DNA of 30,767 bases from a virus. Under the pieces are notes generated by a model. The model was not told where the DNA came from. It did no database searches and saw only the letters and a list, made by a program, of their open reading frames with translations. How positions within the stretch are numbered: the first letter of the stretch is position 1; each line of letters opens with the position of its first letter. This document shows, piece by piece, positions 6,646-15,177 of the stretch. The stretch spans positions 1 through 30,767 of the IMG/VR virus record IMGVR_UViG_3300032304_000722, one strand, 5' to 3'. The position numbers and the translations under genes are program-made.

Positions 6646-7254
6646 TCGCTATGTTCTTGATGAACAAGGAAACATTTACTCTACTAATTACAAAAATAGT
6701 GGTAAAACAAAAATTCTAAAACCAGCATTTCAAAAAGATGGTTATTTAAAAACCATGATTTTAGGAGATGATGGTAAATATTTAAGTAAATCAATTCATA
6801 AATTGATGGCATTAACATATTTCGGTAAGCATGATGGTTTACAGGTTAATCATAAGAATGGAATTAAGCATGATAATAGGCTTTGTAATCTTGAAATTGT
6901 TACCCGTGGCGAAAATATAAAACATGCTTATTTGAACGGATTGATTATACCTAAGCGTGGAGAGTTAAATGGAAATTCTAAATTAACTCAAAATGATGTA
7001 AAAGAGATCAGAGAATATGTAGCTAATTTCAAAGGAAGGTATTACGGAAGAAAAGAATTAGCTAAAAAATATGGCATTAGTGAGGCTCATTTAAAAGATA
7101 TTGTAAACGGACGCAGGGATATATGGATGGATTCATAAATATAGATGATATTGAAAGTTTTGAATATGTTGATTGTGAATTTGTTTACGATTTTACAGTT
7201 CAAGATAATCATTGCTATTTTATACATCCAAATAAAGATATATTAGTACATAAC
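6358..7254 (+). mobile_element. Split-intein/HNH homing element inside terL
   Basis: The insertion runs from the Cys codon of the intein N-half (6358) to the Asn codon at the end of the C-half (7252-7254), 897 bp in all. Removing it joins Gly-Gly-Thr-Ser to Ser-Gly-Lys-Thr, an intact Walker A motif. The element contains three overlapping frames: intein N-half, HNH endonuclease, intein C-half. It is AT-rich compared with both flanks, consistent with horizontal arrival by homing. Confidence 0.88.
6623..7138 (+). CDS. HNH homing endonuclease (NUMOD4-HNH type)
   Basis: A 171-aa protein in its own reading frame between the two intein halves. Residues 1-25 (KQIPNYSRYVLDEQGNIYS) match a NUMOD4-like DNA-binding start. 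Residues 58-105 carry the HNH core, with His in IHKLMA, Asn-His in QVNHKNGIKHDNR and Asn in CNLEIVT. The C-terminal part has a helix-turn-helix-like segment (RKELAKKYGISEAHLKDI). It should cut intein-less terL alleles and so spread the element. It overlaps the N-half gene by 23 bases and the C-half gene by 16, which allows coupled translation. Homing endonucleases usually lie in frame within inteins; here the gene is free-standing. Confidence 0.88.
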   Translation: MKQIPNYSRYVLDEQGNIYSTNYKNSGKTKILKPAFQKDGYLKTMILGDDGKYLSKSIHKLMALTYFGKHDGLQVNHKNGIKHDNRLCNLEIVTRGENIKHAYLNGLIIPKRGELNGNSKLTQNDVKEIREYVANFKGRYYGRKELAKKYGISEAHLKDIVNGRRDIWMDS

Positions 7255-8334
7255 TCGGGGAAAACTTACTCCATTCTCCAAGTGCTATGTTTAAAAGCGA
7301 TTGCTGAAAGTGATCAAGTTATTTCGGTTGTAGGTCAGGACGTGCCAAACCTTAAAAGCGGTGCGCTCAGGGATATGCAAACCATTGTAGCAAGTTCACC
7401 TGATATTCAAAGTTGGATTAAAGGATACAATGCGAGTGACCGTATTTATACATTTCACAACGGTTCAATTATAGAGTTCAAAAGCTATCAAGACCCGCAA
7501 GATGCAAAGAGCGGAAAACGTCATTACCTGTTTATGAATGAGGCGAACGGAATCAATTATTGGATATATTGGGAATTAGCACGAAGAACTAATAAACAGG
7601 TTTTTATTGACTACAACCCTAACGCTCGTTTTTGGGTACATGAAAAGTTGATAGGCAAAGAAGGAGTTGAGTTGATCATTAGCGACCACCGACACAACCC
7701 GTTTTTAAGTGACAAAACAAGGCGGGATATTGAAGGTATCAGAAATGAGGATGAGGAACTTTGGAAGGTGTACGCCCGTGGGATGACGGGTAAAATTGAA
7801 GGGTTAATCTACCGTAATTGGGGAACGATTGGAACAATACCAAGCGATGCTCAGTTGATTGGGTACGGGATGGACTTCGGATTTACGAACGACCCGACCG
7901 CAGTTGTTGGGGTGTACCGTTACAATGGTGAATTAATCATTGACGAAGTAATGTACCATAAAGGACTCACAAACCAAGATATTAGCCTTTTTATGACCAG
8001 TTGTTCAGTTGATAGAAGTGTGACGATTGTAGCGGATTCTGCAGAACCGAAATCAATCGAAGAACTTAGGCGCATGGGGTGGCGGATTGAAGGTGCCAAT
8101 AAAGGGAAAGACAGCATACTAAACGGGATTGATATATTAAAACGTTTCAGGTTTAACGTAACAAACCGATCGATTAACCTACTCAAAGAATTGAACGCCT
8201 ACAAATGGAAGGAAAAGGATGGTAACGCTACCAACGTACCCATTGATTCCTTCAACCACGGCATGGATGCTTTAAGGTATTTAGCGTTAAATAAATTAGC
8301 AGAAAAGAACAGGGGAAAATATGCAATACAATAA
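7123..8334 (+). CDS. terL: Split-intein C-half fused to terminase large subunit C-extein
   Basis: A 403-aa protein. Residues 1-44 are the intein C-half, with block F around VYDFTVQDNHCYF and block G ILVHN ending His43-Asn44. Ser45 is the +1 nucleophile and starts Ser-Gly-Lys-Thr, the second half of Walker A. The rest is a typical phage terminase motor and nuclease. It has a Walker B-like YLFMNEAN (Asn139-Glu140), a YNPNARFW motif, and nuclease acidic residues Asp251 (GMDFG), Asp305 (VADSAEP) and Asp382 (HGMDALRYL). The spliced enzyme would be about 385 aa. It pumps DNA into procapsids and cuts it. It overlaps the HNH gene by 16 bases and the next gene by 14. Confidence 0.9.
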   Translation: MDGFINIDDIESFEYVDCEFVYDFTVQDNHCYFIHPNKDILVHNSGKTYSILQVLCLKAIAESDQVISVVGQDVPNLKSGALRDMQTIVASSPDIQSWIKGYNASDRIYTFHNGSIIEFKSYQDPQDAKSGKRHYLFMNEANGINYWIYWELARRTNKQVFIDYNPNARFWVHEKLIGKEGVELIISDHRHNPFLSDKTRRDIEGIRNEDEELWKVYARGMTGKIEGLIYRNWGTIGTIPSDAQLIGYGMDFGFTNDPTAVVGVYRYNGELIIDEVMYHKGLTNQDISLFMTSCSVDRSVTIVADSAEPKSIEELRRMGWRIEGANKGKDSILNGIDILKRFRFNVTNRSINLLKELNAYKWKEKDGNATNVPIDSFNHGMDALRYLALNKLAEKNRGKYAIQ

Positions 8335-8938
8335 CATTTGGAAAAAATTAACGGTTGGGCAGTACCAACTTTTAGCCGACCTCAACCACTTGGAAGGGTG
8401 GGAGTATATGCGCTCGGTTGTAGCAATCGTGGAAGGTAACGGATTCGATGAGGTTGACAATTACCCGTTGATCGACTTACGCAAGCGATACGAAGCCATT
8501 GCCAAGCAGTTGGAGAAAGAACCGTTCAAACCTTTCAAATCGTTCGTAAAGATTGACGGAAAGCGATACTACGTTACACGATTCTTTGACGAAATAAACA
8601 CGGCTCAATTTGTGGAAATAAGTGAGTGGAATAAGACGAAAGAGGACGGAGTAAAGAACTTGCATTTGTGCGTTGCATCGTTACTGCGTGAAACGAAGTT
8701 CGGTTGGTTTCCTAAAAAGTACAACGGGAAGGACCATTCAAAACGTGCGACATTGGTGAAGGAAAAGATGTTAGCGGTTGAAGCGTTGGGGTTGTCCGCT
8801 TTTTTTTTGGCCAGTTGGGTGAAGTTGCTCGAAGATTTACCAACCTATTTGGACAAGGAAATGCAGACGTTGAAGGCGGAGATGGACGCCCTGACCTCGG
8901 AACAGGATTCACAGAGCGTTACGGGTGGATCGTTGTAA
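8321..8938 (+). CDS. Tail assembly chaperone-like protein (short form)
   Basis: A 205-aa protein whose middle (FVKIDGKRYYVTRFFDEINTAQFVEI ... NLHLCVASLL) resembles tail assembly chaperones of Bacteroidota phages by eye. Such proteins coat the tape measure before tail polymerisation. Near codon 160 the gene has nine T in a row (8800-8808) that fit the -1 slippery pattern T TTT TTT in the correct phase. The -1 frame is open from 8782 and continues to 9081, so a longer form is expected, as with the lambda G/GT pair. It overlaps the terminase gene by 14 bases. Its distance from the tape measure (three genes) is unusual. Confidence 0.65.
   Translation: MQYNNIWKKLTVGQYQLLADLNHLEGWEYMRSVVAIVEGNGFDEVDNYPLIDLRKRYEAIAKQLEKEPFKPFKSFVKIDGKRYYVTRFFDEINTAQFVEISEWNKTKEDGVKNLHLCVASLLRETKFGWFPKKYNGKDHSKRATLVKEKMLAVEALGLSAFFLASWVKLLEDLPTYLDKEMQTLKAEMDALTSEQDSQSVTGGSL
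8800..8806 (+). promoter_or_regulatory. Candidate -1 ribosomal slippery site
   Basis: The heptamer T TTT TTT is placed as required: the zero-frame codons are GCT TTT TTT TTG. Slipping back by one base enters a frame open to 9081. The T-run is 9 bases long (8800-8808), so a length error in sequencing is an alternative explanation. Confidence 0.5.
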
Positions 8939-9081
8939 TTGATAGGTTAGCGGGTAGCGATGTTCTTAAATGGAGTGAAGTCTTTGAATTGCCAGCGATT
9001 GAGTTTTTGAACTATGCGAGTTACCAAGTTGAGAAAAGTAAACATGAAGCCTTTGAAATAAAGCGTCGAGCGAATGGGTAA
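8806..9081 (+). CDS. -1 frame extension of the tail chaperone (T-like domain)
   Basis: About 91 residues that would be added after the slip at 8800-8806, giving a protein near 253 aa. The part beyond the end of the short form looks like genuine coding sequence: GWIVVIDRLAGSDVLKWSEV, then Leu-Pro-Ala-Ile-Glu-Phe-Leu-Asn-Tyr. No in-frame ATG lies near the start of this domain (only a TTG at 8815), which favours expression by frameshift. The first 40 residues lie opposite the short form in another frame and look less protein-like. Phage-type motif copy 2 overlaps its end. Confidence 0.5.
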   Translation, partial: FGQLGEVARRFTNLFGQGNADVEGGDGRPDLGTGFTERYGWIVVIDRLAGSDVLKWSEVFELPAIEFLNYASYQVEKSKHEAFEIKRRANG

Positions 9082-9111
9082 CTTTTCAGGATTTCCCATT
9101 TAATAAGTATG
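9078..9111 (+). promoter_or_regulatory. Phage-specific promoter-like motif, copy 2 (tail genes)
   Basis: GTAAC (9078-9082), 12 bases, CCCATT (9095-9100), then ATAAGTATG. Its final ATG (9109) is the start codon of the tail completion-like gene. The sequence is almost identical to copy 1 at 3520 from the CCC onwards. Confidence 0.6.
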
Positions 9112-9675
9112 GCATTTATCGAGTTCAACGATGTGAGTGGTGCGTTCAATCCTGCGGTTAGTGGGTTTGGCACTACCGACGTTGATCAAGCTTTTGAAGG
9201 TGTTGAAAAGGAAATAGTTGATTGGTGTCACGAGCAAATCGCCCTATTCCGCAAACAGATTAAAGACAATGGAAGCCAAGTGACGGGTAACCTTCAAGCG
9301 GGCACCGTGCCTTTACCTATGAAGCGTTTTGGTAAAGAGTACGTTGTTGAAATCGAAGCCCCTGCGTACTGGAAGACGTTGGAGTACGGGCAACGTGGAA
9401 CGGAAAGCAGTTCAAAAGCCCCTAACTCACCATTTACCGTTAAGGAATACCCACGATTAGACGATATGGTTAAATGGGTACAATTCAAAAATATGGCGAG
9501 CGGTAAAAAGGATGTTTATTCTTTGGCTTCCCGAGTACGTCGAAGCATTTACAAAACGGGAACGTATGCACACCCATTCGTCCAACCTACGCTTACCGAA
9601 AACAGATTAAATGATTTAGCGCAAAGGGTTGCAGAATTTACAGCCCAAGCGATGACCGCAGTGATTTTTAAATGA
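9109..9675 (+). CDS. Tail completion / HK97 gp10-like protein
   Basis: A 188-aa protein with the layout of HK97-gp10-like head-tail or tail completion proteins. It has an N-terminal helix, then Ser-Gln-Val-Thr-Gly-Asn-Leu followed by beta strands (YVVEIEAPAYWKTLEYGQRGT), and a C-terminal Thr-Tyr-Ala-His-Pro-Phe-Val-Gln-Pro-Thr with a final long helix. These proteins sit at the tail tip or neck joint. It starts at the ATG of motif copy 2 and is followed by the next tail gene after 1 base. Confidence 0.65.
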   Translation: MAFIEFNDVSGAFNPAVSGFGTTDVDQAFEGVEKEIVDWCHEQIALFRKQIKDNGSQVTGNLQAGTVPLPMKRFGKEYVVEIEAPAYWKTLEYGQRGTESSSKAPNSPFTVKEYPRLDDMVKWVQFKNMASGKKDVYSLASRVRRSIYKTGTYAHPFVQPTLTENRLNDLAQRVAEFTAQAMTAVIFK

Positions 9676-9676
9676 T

Positions 9677-10987
9677 ATGGCAATAACAATAATAACCCAA
9701 GTAGCTGAACCAAGGTATTCGCCTGCGGGCAATCCGTTGGTATATGTGGTTGATAGTGATAATAGCACCGAGCCTAACTTCCGATACGTGGCAAATGTTT
9801 CTATCAATGGAAACTTGGTGGCAAAGTTAAAGACGGTTCCGAGCGTTACGAATAGCAACCTTGGAAGGTTCAATTTTCAAGAAATAGTGCGAGGTTATTT
9901 CGATATTATTCCACGAATATCGAACCCAGGATTTGTAGAGGCTGAAAGCTTTGGTTGTCCTACTCAGTACATTGATTTTGATGTTGAATTTGACGAAGAG
10001 TACACGGGTGGAGAACCAGCCGCAATTCAGGCTGAACCTGCAATTATTTACAACGGGGCGTGGACTGTTTTCGACTTTGTTCAATTTCCTTCTGAAAAAG
10101 GGAAATATTGGATTGATAGCGATGCGGTTAACACTCGATTACCATTGACCAATCGCCCACAATCAACCAAGGCTTACGCTAACTTTGGCCTATACCTTCA
10201 AAGTGGAAACCTTTATTTCCTTTGTAGTAAGGAAACATCGCCTAATATTGATTACATCCGTTACCGTTATTACGATTCAACAAACACGTTAGGTCGTGAG
10301 TACTTTATTCCAACGGTTAACCACACGTCGCACGCTTCGAGTGAGCAAAATGACTTTAATCTTATTGCAGTTCCATTTATGCCTTTTGATGTTTCAAACA
10401 TTAGCGGTACAATTACTTCGGATGGGGATAACGGGATTGATGTATTGAATGAAAGTTCTTACTATACCGTTACAGCTTTTCAGGATGAAGGAACAAACCA
10501 AGCATCGATCGAGTACACGGTTAGAATGACTAATGAGTGTTCACGTTTTGACTTTACCGAAATTCATTTTGAGAACCAGTTGGGTGGTGTGGATTCTTAC
10601 GTGTTCACCAAGCCAAACCGAGAAAGGCAAAGCATTACAAGAGTTGAAGCGAGCCGACCTTATTTGGCCGATTCTTTTCAAAACCGAGGTATTTACGGAG
10701 ATTACACTAACTTTTCCAAGTACAACGCCCAAGTTGATTACTCCAAGGAGTTTACCGTTTCTTCCGATTGGTTAACCGATGAGGAATTTGAATGGTTAGC
10801 GCAAATGGTACGTTCCCCACGTCTTTGGTTACGCAAAGCATTTGAAACGGGTGACGGTGTGTTGGATTACTTAGTTCCTATTTTGGTAACCGATACAAGC
10901 TACAATGTTTGGAAGCGTGACTTCGATCAACTTCACACGCTCACCATGACCTACAAATTCACCTTTGACGAATCTACTCCGTTATGA
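9677..10987 (+). CDS. Putative minor tail / tail tip protein
   Basis: A 436-aa protein of beta-rich appearance with many aromatic and Asn residues and no enzymatic motif. The N-terminus (ITIITQVAEPRYSPAGNPLVYVVDS) and the end (VWKRDFDQLHTLTMTYKFTFDE) look like those of tail-associated proteins in Bacteroidota phages. It lies between the tail completion-like gene and the next large tail protein, and its stop overlaps the next start by 4 bases. The role is inferred from position and composition. Confidence 0.6.
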   Translation: MAITIITQVAEPRYSPAGNPLVYVVDSDNSTEPNFRYVANVSINGNLVAKLKTVPSVTNSNLGRFNFQEIVRGYFDIIPRISNPGFVEAESFGCPTQYIDFDVEFDEEYTGGEPAAIQAEPAIIYNGAWTVFDFVQFPSEKGKYWIDSDAVNTRLPLTNRPQSTKAYANFGLYLQSGNLYFLCSKETSPNIDYIRYRYYDSTNTLGREYFIPTVNHTSHASSEQNDFNLIAVPFMPFDVSNISGTITSDGDNGIDVLNESSYYTVTAFQDEGTNQASIEYTVRMTNECSRFDFTEIHFENQLGGVDSYVFTKPNRERQSITRVEASRPYLADSFQNRGIYGDYTNFSKYNAQVDYSKEFTVSSDWLTDEEFEWLAQMVRSPRLWLRKAFETGDGVLDYLVPILVTDTSYNVWKRDFDQLHTLTMTYKFTFDESTPL

Positions 10988-13185
10988 TAACAGAACTTTA
11001 CATAGACGGCCAAAGATTGGATTTAAGCGACGATATTGATATTCGCTTAACGTATTCCATTACGGACATAGAAAACCCCGTAGAGCGCAAAGGAACGGTT
11101 AGCAGAACCATTGAAGTGCCGGGAACACCGCACAACGATAACGTGTTTGGTTCAATTTACCGATTTGATCAGTGGGTAATCGGATTCGACCCGAGCGTAC
11201 GGGTAAATGCTTACGTGTTGCAGAATAGTGTTGAGGTATTTAACGGTATTGCTCAGTTGTTAGCGGTTAAAAGTGACGGTCAATTTAAGACTTACGAAGT
11301 CGGTTTGTATGGTGAGAATGTGAACTTGTTTAAGCAGTTAGGGGATAGCGAATTGACTGATTTAGATTTCAGCGAGTTGAATCACGAATGGGATGCGAGT
11401 AATATCGTGAATGCTTGGACTAATTCCGTAGGTAGTACGGGTAACGATTACTATTACCCTGCTATTGATTACGGACAAGCGAGTTTCACACGTACACAAG
11501 CCCCAATTCCTTACGCTGACGTGTTTACCACGGAAGATTTTTACCCTGCGATTTCCGTTAAGAAGTACGTTGATAAGATTGTGAGCGGTGCGGGATTTAC
11601 TTATGAAAGTGACTTCCTTACCTCACAATGGTTTAAGCAGTTGATAGTACCGTATGGCGTTAGTGGTGTGCCTTATTTGACGCAAGAACAAATGCAGTTA
11701 AACTTGTTTTTTATTCGTTTGAATAATGACTTTTCAGTAACAACACCTTCTGCTGGCACGCTATTTCAATTTGGCACTTCAACACCTGCACCATATTTCA
11801 ACGGTGGAAACTACAATACAAGCACAAAGAAATTTATTGCCCCTGCCGATCGCACATACAATTTTCAAGTACGGGTAACCGCTACATTGGTTGAAGGAAC
11901 GGGTCCTGCTTCACAAGTTGCTTTCGATATTGGATTCAGGAAAAACGGTACACCCGTTGGGGCAGGTCCGTATCAAATAGTATGGCCATTTAATACCCCA
12001 CCAAACACAACTATTACCCAAGATTTTTTCATTCAAGATACAGCGAGTGTTGGTGATCAGTACGAAGTTGTACATTTTGGAGGTACACTTTTGTACACGA
12101 TCAACGTTGAAGCAGATAATACGTATTGGCTTAACCAAGTTACCAACCCTGTTATGTCTATTGGGGATACTTGGGACATGAACCAAACGATCGTGCCAAA
12201 GGTAAAGCAATCCGATTTTCTTATGTACTTGGTGCGTATGTTCAACTTGTTTATCATGCCTGACAAGTACGACCCAAAGAAACTATACATTGAACCGTTT
12301 TCCGACTTTTACGATACTTCAACTTACCTTGATTGGACGGGATTATGGGACGTTGAGAAAGGTTACGAAGTCGTGCCATGTGGGTACATGAACCCAAAGA
12401 CGTACAAGTTTAATTACAAGGATGCAGGCGGTTACTTTGAGAAGCGTTACCAAAGTGCGTATCAATCAAGTTATGGTTCACGGACCTACATTAGTTCAAA
12501 TGAGTTCAGCAATGGTGAGCAATCCGAGGACGTTGGATTTGGCAATAGCGTAATGGTTGGATTTTCTCCAAGCCCACGTATTTACGCACGCTATTACGAC
12601 ATGGATAACAAAGGAACTGCAAGCGGTGGCGATGTTGAATTGAACGTGAAACCCGTTACCCCCAACCTTCGTATTCTTTACCATGAGTACATTGAATTTC
12701 CGAGCGATACCGAGTTTGTTTTCGAGGGTAATGAATACACGAGTTATCCGTACGCAGGTAATTTAGACAATCCGTACAACCCAACTTACGATTTGTGTTT
12801 TGGTATTCCACGTGAGTTGTACTATCAAAGTGACGAAACAAGCGGAGCGATTTATAGGTACACCAACAACAACTTATTCAATCGCTTTTGGTTGGATTAC
12901 GTCAACCTATACACCGACAAAGACGCAAAGAAAGTCAAGTTATTTGTACAACTTTCAGCGGTTGACGTGTTGAACCTTGACTTCCGTAAACCGATTTACA
13001 TTAACGGTACTTTGTTTTACTTGCTATCGGTAAACGATTACGATGCAAACAGCGACGAAAGTACTTCAATCGAACTTTTAAAAGTTTTAGATTTAGCACC
13101 ATTTGAGCCTACCGTTTTCCAATTAACGGGCGGTACAGGTGCTTTCATTTCAGACGAACCCAAACCCAAATTAATAACTGAATAA
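10984..13185 (+). CDS. Large tail / baseplate-like structural protein
   Basis: A 733-aa protein, beta-rich. Its N-terminal segment (LDLSDDIDIRLTYSITDIENPVERKGTVSRTIEVPGT) is a pattern shared by tail proteins of Bacteroidota phages and prophages. The C-terminal 250 residues have alternating Tyr/Phe and Asn/Asp typical of virion surface proteins. A distal tail or baseplate hub role is likely. No peptidase or glycosidase motif was noticed. It overlaps the previous gene by 4 bases and the tape measure gene by 1. Confidence 0.65.
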   Translation: MITELYIDGQRLDLSDDIDIRLTYSITDIENPVERKGTVSRTIEVPGTPHNDNVFGSIYRFDQWVIGFDPSVRVNAYVLQNSVEVFNGIAQLLAVKSDGQFKTYEVGLYGENVNLFKQLGDSELTDLDFSELNHEWDASNIVNAWTNSVGSTGNDYYYPAIDYGQASFTRTQAPIPYADVFTTEDFYPAISVKKYVDKIVSGAGFTYESDFLTSQWFKQLIVPYGVSGVPYLTQEQMQLNLFFIRLNNDFSVTTPSAGTLFQFGTSTPAPYFNGGNYNTSTKKFIAPADRTYNFQVRVTATLVEGTGPASQVAFDIGFRKNGTPVGAGPYQIVWPFNTPPNTTITQDFFIQDTASVGDQYEVVHFGGTLLYTINVEADNTYWLNQVTNPVMSIGDTWDMNQTIVPKVKQSDFLMYLVRMFNLFIMPDKYDPKKLYIEPFSDFYDTSTYLDWTGLWDVEKGYEVVPCGYMNPKTYKFNYKDAGGYFEKRYQSAYQSSYGSRTYISSNEFSNGEQSEDVGFGNSVMVGFSPSPRIYARYYDMDNKGTASGGDVELNVKPVTPNLRILYHEYIEFPSDTEFVFEGNEYTSYPYAGNLDNPYNPTYDLCFGIPRELYYQSDETSGAIYRYTNNNLFNRFWLDYVNLYTDKDAKKVKLFVQLSAVDVLNLDFRKPIYINGTLFYLLSVNDYDANSDESTSIELLKVLDLAPFEPTVFQLTGGTGAFISDEPKPKLITE

Positions 13186-15176
13186 TGGCAGACGTAGAAA
13201 AGGATATAGTATTACGAGTTAAGAGTGAAACCGATCAAGCCACGGGTCAATTCAAGAACCTCAAACAAGAATTAAAATCGATTGAGGGTGAACTTAACAA
13301 AATGGCAACCGCAGGGCAGACGGGAACGGATGCTTTCAAAAAGTTGCAACAAAGAGCGGGCCAAGTTAAAGACCAAATCGGGGATACCAAAAACGCTATT
13401 AAGGCTTTGTCATCCGATACATTCAAGTTGGATGCGTTTGCTCAGGGTGCTCAGGGTATTGCGGGTGGTTTCGCAGCTGCACAGGGTGCGATGGCTCTGT
13501 TTGGCAGTGAGAATAAAGCGGTTGAGGAAGCGATAAAAAAGACGCAGGGTGCGATGGCTTTGCTTCAAGGTGTGACGGCTATCACAAACATCCTTCAAAA
13601 AGACAGTGCGTTTTCTTTGAACTTTTTAGGAAAAGCACAAAAGGCGAATGCAGTTGCAACGGATGTAGGCACGAAAGCAACAAAAGGATTTTCAAAAGCA
13701 TTGATTGCTACGGGAGTAGGTGCGTTGGTTATTGCATTAGGTTTCCTTATTGCAAACTTTGAAGATGTTAAAAAGGTTGTAATGAACCTTATGAAACCGT
13801 TTGACGGAATCATAGCAAAGGTTCGTGACTTTTTACACACCATTTCTTTTGGATTGATTGACGATGCCAGCACCGCAAAGACAAAAGAGAATGCCGAGGA
13901 ATCTTTGAAGGCTATTGAAAAGGTCGCAAAGTACAACCAAAGCATGGAAAAGCAAATGCAACGGAGTATCGACCTTGCAAAAGCTAAGGGTAAAAGCGAT
14001 AAGGAAATACTAAAACTTGAAAAAGAACTGCTTGATTTTCGTTTAAAAAATAACTATGCAGAACAGGATGCTATTAAAAATAAAATGGCGTTAGGAATTG
14101 CAACGGATGACGAAAAAAAGAAACTGTTTGAACTTGTTGAAAGCGCACGTGACTTGGTGAAGGATCGCGAATTACTTGACATCAATTACAAAAATGGTGT
14201 TAAAAAGCGGAATGAGGAAGCACAAAAAGAGAAAGAAAAAAATGATGAATTAGCGCAAAAGGAAAGGGAGAAAAACGCAAAAGAACAACGTGATTTTGAG
14301 GACTCTGAAAGGGAAAAATCTAACGAAGCAGATCGTGTTTATTTTGAGGGGGTAATTGCATCCGAAACAATCGCAAAAGATAAAAAGTTAGAAATCGCAA
14401 AAGACCTTTATTTGCAAGGTGTGATTAACGAAAAAGAATACAACGATACAATTAACAAATTAAACGAAGAAGAAAAGAAATTAGAAGAAGAGGAAAGATT
14501 AAAATCACTTGAAGCGGATAAGGTTTATTTCGATGGTGTAATTGAATCGGAAAGGGTTAAACTTCAACAAAAATTAGACCTTGCAAAAGAGTATTATGAA
14601 AAAGGAATAATTAGCGAAACGGAATATAATGAAACAGTTAATAAGCTAAACAGTGAGGCTTTTAATAAACGATTACAAACGTTTAATGAATGGTCAAAGG
14701 TTGCTATTGATGGACTAAATGCCCTTTCTGATTTAAACGAAGCATTTACAAAAAAAGATGCAGATAGCCAAAGACGTGCATTTGAAAGGGATAAGAAATT
14801 TAAAATAGCTTCTGCTTTAATTTCAACGGCTCAGGGTATTACAGGTCAATTAGCAGTTCCACAAGACCAACTGAGTGGAATGAATTTTGTTAAGGCGGGA
14901 ATTATACTTGCAACGGGTATCGCACAAATCAAAAAGATTTCCAGTACAACATTCCAAGGGGGTGGAAGTGCAAGTGGTGGCGGTGGCGTTGGTTCAGTAC
15001 CTCAACCTTCCGCAATGGCTACAACTACACCAACGATTGGAAGCACACAACTGCAATTAGATGCTCAGGGTAACCTTCAACAACAATCGGTTAGAACCTA
15101 CGTACTTGAAACCGATATTTCAGACAAACAAAAACGCTCACAAAGATTACAAAGAACCGCAACATTAGGAAAATAA
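13185..15176 (+). CDS. Tape measure protein
   Basis: A 663-aa protein. The N-terminal coiled coil (residues 1-60) starts with VKSETDQATGQFKNLKQEL, a usual tape measure opening. Ala/Gly-rich hydrophobic helices follow at about 85-130, and a clear membrane-like stretch near 172-192 (ALIATGVGALVIALGFLIANF). Long Lys/Glu coiled coils run from 240 to 500, and a Gly/Ser-rich end with GGGSASGGGGVG comes near 590. It sets tail length and may help DNA pass the membrane. By the usual rule of about 0.15 nm per residue the tail would be near 100 nm. Two 47-residue repeats lie at residues 381-427 and 443-489. Confidence 0.8.
   Translation: MADVEKDIVLRVKSETDQATGQFKNLKQELKSIEGELNKMATAGQTGTDAFKKLQQRAGQVKDQIGDTKNAIKALSSDTFKLDAFAQGAQGIAGGFAAAQGAMALFGSENKAVEEAIKKTQGAMALLQGVTAITNILQKDSAFSLNFLGKAQKANAVATDVGTKATKGFSKALIATGVGALVIALGFLIANFEDVKKVVMNLMKPFDGIIAKVRDFLHTISFGLIDDASTAKTKENAEESLKAIEKVAKYNQSMEKQMQRSIDLAKAKGKSDKEILKLEKELLDFRLKNNYAEQDAIKNKMALGIATDDEKKKLFELVESARDLVKDRELLDINYKNGVKKRNEEAQKEKEKNDELAQKEREKNAKEQRDFEDSEREKSNEADRVYFEGVIASETIAKDKKLEIAKDLYLQGVINEKEYNDTINKLNEEEKKLEEEERLKSLEADKVYFDGVIESERVKLQQKLDLAKEYYEKGIISETEYNETVNKLNSEAFNKRLQTFNEWSKVAIDGLNALSDLNEAFTKKDADSQRRAFERDKKFKIASALISTAQGITGQLAVPQDQLSGMNFVKAGIILATGIAQIKKISSTTFQGGGSASGGGGVGSVPQPSAMATTTPTIGSTQLQLDAQGNLQQQSVRTYVLETDISDKQKRSQRLQRTATLGK
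14325..14465 (+). repeat. Tape measure internal repeat, unit 1
   Basis: This unit encodes 47 residues beginning Glu-Ala-Asp-Arg-Val-Tyr-Phe-Glu-Gly-Val-Ile and ending Asn-Lys-Leu-Asn. It matches unit 2 at 14511 in the same frame, with a period of 62 residues. Confidence 0.8.
14511..14651 (+). repeat. Tape measure internal repeat, unit 2
   Basis: This unit encodes 47 residues beginning Glu-Ala-Asp-Lys-Val-Tyr-Phe-Asp-Gly-Val-Ile and ending Asn-Lys-Leu-Asn. Shared features with unit 1 include the YFxGVI start, an AK(D/E) turn and a Glu-Tyr-Asn motif near the end. Confidence 0.8.
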
Positions 15177-15177
15177 T

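Noticed and set aside
6280-7254. An ordinary in-frame intein split by a sequencing error
   Set aside because: The endonuclease has its own ATG and overlaps both flanking frames by 23 and 16 bases, and each intein half starts or stops cleanly. Two independent errors would be needed.
8720-8938. The tail chaperone gene as a simple frameshift pseudogene
   Set aside because: Both frames after the T-run give plausible ends, and the slip site has the exact phase used for programmed slipping, so a broken gene is the less likely reading.
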